A stretch of 64,000 nt of DNA from Xiphophorus maculatus. Lineage: Eukaryota; Chordata; Actinopteri; Cyprinodontiformes; Poeciliidae. The notes under the pieces were generated by a model that saw nothing but the letters and a program-made list of their open reading frames with translations, was not told where the DNA came from and made no database searches. Position numbers and translations under genes: made by a program. The DNA lies in the NCBI RefSeq assembly GCF_002775205.1, contig NC_036447.1:25650501-25714500 (forward strand). Reading direction: 5' to 3'. Of the stretch, positions 61,423 to 64,000 are shown piece after piece; the first letter of the stretch is position 1, and each line of letters opens with the position of its first letter.

Positions 61423-63241
61423 TAAATACTGTGGTGGCATTTTTAGGTGCACCACATGCTCCCCAACTTAAAAGGTGGCTCTGACACTTCAAAGCCAGTG
61501 ATACCAATTCACCAAATATTAACAACTTGGTTATTATCACAAGAACCTCACTCAAAGAACCTTTTCCTTCAGTGTACACATCTTAGTATACAAAATTATA
61601 AGGCCTTGCGAAAGGGACTGTCGTTGCATAAGGTACAGTCTGATGAAGAGCATAAAAATGTCCTTGTACAGGTTATATTGCCCACAATGGTGAAGCTTGT
61701 AACCCACACAGTCCAACATGACCTATGACCCCTTGTGGCTGGTAAGAACGCCCATAGTGTTGTAACTGAGTGTCTGAGGTGGTCTCCTTGCTCATGTAGA
61801 TCTCCTGAGAAATCCCTCCTGAGTTGGTACTTGCTCCTCCTGCTCGATATCAAGTTCAACCTGTTCAGTGTCTCTCTCCAGTTCTTGTTCTTGTTCATTG
61901 TCTGTTTCACAGTTTTGAACTTTTAGCTGTGCCAGGTAACTTCCGAGACATGTTAACAACAAAAGACGATCTCACAGTTTCTGAGCTTAAAAGTTTCCTG
62001 CAGTCTCACTTAGGTGAGAAAAGTAGTACAGAGCTCTTCCAAGATTTAATGTGTGCTAAGCAGTTTGAAAATGAGACCCCTCAGCAGTTTTTGTATAGAA
62101 TGATTGGACTGAAGCAAAAGATCCTGTTCTCCCTCAGACAACCAGACTCAGTCGTTAAGTACGATATTTCCACAATTCAGTGCATCTTTCTCAACACTGT
62201 TTGCCAGGGCATAGTGGAGAAGTATGACAGTGTTCGCCGAGACCTCAAGACCCTTCTAGGTGACCCCACTGTCAGCTATGAGGCACTGCTTCCTAACACT
62301 CCTCTAATCACCTCATTTGAAGTGTGATTCTCCCTGAGACCCTCATCTATCTGTTTACAGATGCTATTGTAACTGAGTTCTGATGTTGTGTCACTAATCA
62401 TTGCCCCATGCACTTTGAATTCTCTGCGGGACAGCAGCGGCAAATCTTTCATGGCTATCATGTTCTCACCAGGGTGACTTGGAATGTTCCCTGAACGAGG
62501 AACAGAGTACTGTGGTGAGCACAGCTGTTGGTGATGGGGTTGGAGAGTCGGGAGAAGTGGGTCCCCTGTAGCTGGTGGAACTGACGCCCAAGTTGCCTGC
62601 TGGTTGCGAGATTGGTTGGAGCGAGGTGGTGTTGGATTTTGTCCCTGTGGGTCTGGAGAAGCGGAAGTGGATAAGGCTTGGTTTAATTGAGCTTGAATAG
62701 AGTCATAGCGGGCCAATAATCTCTGTATGTTTGTATCACCATAGCCGTCTTGTGGCTGAACAGGGGAAATGGCCTGCTCACTTGTACTTGCTTCTGCTTC
62801 AAAGGATACTGTAGCATGTCCACGATTCATCATAGTGCCGTCTAGGAAACATTCCAGTCTTTTTAATAATGGCAAGCCCTGGTCCTCCCGACCCAGGATT
62901 GTTGGACATGTCAGGGAGGTAGTCAGATATTCAACACAACTTTCTTCATCATTCTGAGTCAGCTGACTGGAGTCCAGTCCTTCCACGTCTCCAAGAGAAG
63001 TTGCGATGAGGTGGGCTTCACTACCTTTTAGCTGGTGTAACTTTTTCTTGATGCTCCAATAGTAGTTGTTTTCTCTCACCAGAAGACATCTTGCTGATCT
63101 CGGACGCTTGAGTCCACAGCGCTGCACTCTGCAGGCTGGTACACTCTTTTCACCGGTTACTGGCCTCTCTACTGCACAGTGGGTCGCTTCTGGCTCCGAG
63201 AACATATAAATACTGTGGTGGCATTTTTAGGTGCATCACAT
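61423..63241. mobile_element. Gag-like fossil of an LTR-type retroelement, broken
   Basis: Bounded at each end by a near-identical direct repeat of about 35 bases (61423-61457 and 63207-63241, containing 'gtggtggcatttttaggtgc'). Gag-like coding blocks lie inside on both strands, about 61926-62311 on plus and 62276-63205 on minus. They resemble capsid-region proteins carried by fish LTR retroelements. No protease, reverse transcriptase, integrase or envelope part was seen. The element is rearranged and incomplete, with several breaks, and is clearly not functional. The LTR family is not resolved. Age is hard to judge; the blocks are still recognisable. Confidence 0.55.
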
Positions 63242-63976
63242 TAGTGCCATCAACATTATATCTCGGTAAATATGTGTCTAGTTGTACTTCTCTAATGAAA
63301 ATCGACCAATATGGTGGTAACAACCCAAGTCGATATGTTCAAAGATATAAAAATAAACAAGTCCATGAACCCTCTCGCGGTCTTAGCAGCAAATGTCACG
63401 GTCAGACAGCAGGGAAGGTTGATCCATCAGACCGTCAGTTCCTGAAACTACACAATAATGAAACATGTAACAACGCACACGGGGACAGTGCGATCCCACT
63501 GGACCGCAGACAAACTGGAATTAAAGAATAAGTGTTGAACGCAAGAAGCTTTAAAATAACATAAAATCTGTCATCTTAAAAAGATTTTAAGCTTTTTAGG
63601 GTTAAACAATAATCCTGTTCTCATTAGTACCAATTCACATCAGCTGATTTTATTGGCCTGTAATAAATTTCAGTAAGAATGTTCCTGCATCATTTTGCTT
63701 TGCTACATATTATTTCTGGATTAATTTGTTGTTTTGTTTGTCTGTGGATTAGCTGGGTCATTGCTTCATTATAGATATAAATGAGTAAGACGTTGATGTT
63801 CTCAATACTTATTTTTCCCTGCCGTGTGTCTTTTAAAGTGACAGGCGCTGCAGCCACCTTAAGTCATTGAAACGTTAGAACAGTAACAGTTTTCTGTGGA
63901 CAGTAAACTGTTTGAAGCACGGCTTCATTTGACAAGCGAATCTATAACTGATTGTGAAATGCATTTGCTCCTGCAG
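63242..63976. other. Probable intron of gene C2, no exon seen
   Basis: Mixed sequence with a short open frame at 63244-63531 that shows no domain. It probably belongs to the long repeat-filled intron after the C2 tail exon. Confidence 0.4.
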
Positions 63977-64000
63977 AACCAAAACAGCCTGTCGAAGTCG
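63977..64000 (+). CDS. Possible next tail exon of gene C2, cut by window edge
   Basis: A good acceptor (tgctcctgcag) ends at 63976. The following 'aaccaaaacagcctg' resembles in position and acceptor the gene A exon at 22605 (ttcctgcag|aaccgag). Only 24 bases are visible, so phase and identity are uncertain. Confidence 0.25.

Overview
The window looks like teleost nuclear DNA. It carries intron-less, stem-loop-terminated replication-dependent histone genes, CD22/Siglec-like receptor genes split into phase-1 immunoglobulin exons, an MS4A (CD20-like) gene, and a fish-typical mix of mobile elements (RTE-like and L1-like LINEs, hAT, Tc1 and pogo derivatives, a tRNA-derived SINE, a gag-like fossil). 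The species cannot be named from this alone.

Layout. 0.4-1.0 kb: an inverted orphan copy of a receptor-type last exon plus 3' UTR. 1.4-4.1 kb: histone cluster I (H2B+, H3-, H2A+). 5.3-8.4 kb: a six-exon MS4A-like gene on the minus strand, with a possible 5' non-coding exon near 10.75 kb. 12.2-17.1 kb: a hAT MITE, a SINE and a full-length RTE-like LINE. 17.24-17.37 kb: a palindromic H4 relic. 18.6-22.9 kb: receptor gene A, intact, with an ITIM-bearing tail. 23.54-24.36 kb: a hAT-like element with a BED-finger remnant. 24.4-28.4 kb: histone cluster II (H2B-, H4-, H3-, H2A+). 28.8-34.3 kb: a nearly intact L1-like LINE on the minus strand. 35.2-41.1 kb: receptor gene B, with two decayed Ig exons. 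43.0-49.9 kb: receptor gene C1. 53.9-60.4 kb: receptor gene C2, whose 3' end runs out of the window. 60.6-63.2 kb: repeats and a broken gag-like fossil.

How it fits together. The four receptor genes share one plan: signal peptide, a Siglec-type V-set domain, a second Ig domain with an extra cysteine, then C2-type Ig domains, a membrane span and a short tail. C1 and C2 come from a tandem duplication of the ectodomain exons. The homology ends beside a (TA)n tract, after which the membrane and tail exons are unlike each other. C1 has also lost the arginine expected to bind sialic acid, has an arginine near its membrane span and shows no ITIM, so C1/C2 look like a diverging paired-receptor set. 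The two histone clusters share H2B and H3/H2A units with identical protein sequences. The H2B unit is inverted between them and the H3/H2A unit is in the same direction. Both H3 genes have a long CA repeat between the stop codon and the histone stem-loop.

No CRISPR arrays, operons or free-standing tRNA/rRNA genes were seen. Exon structures were inferred by eye from splice-site dinucleotides, reading phase and family resemblance.
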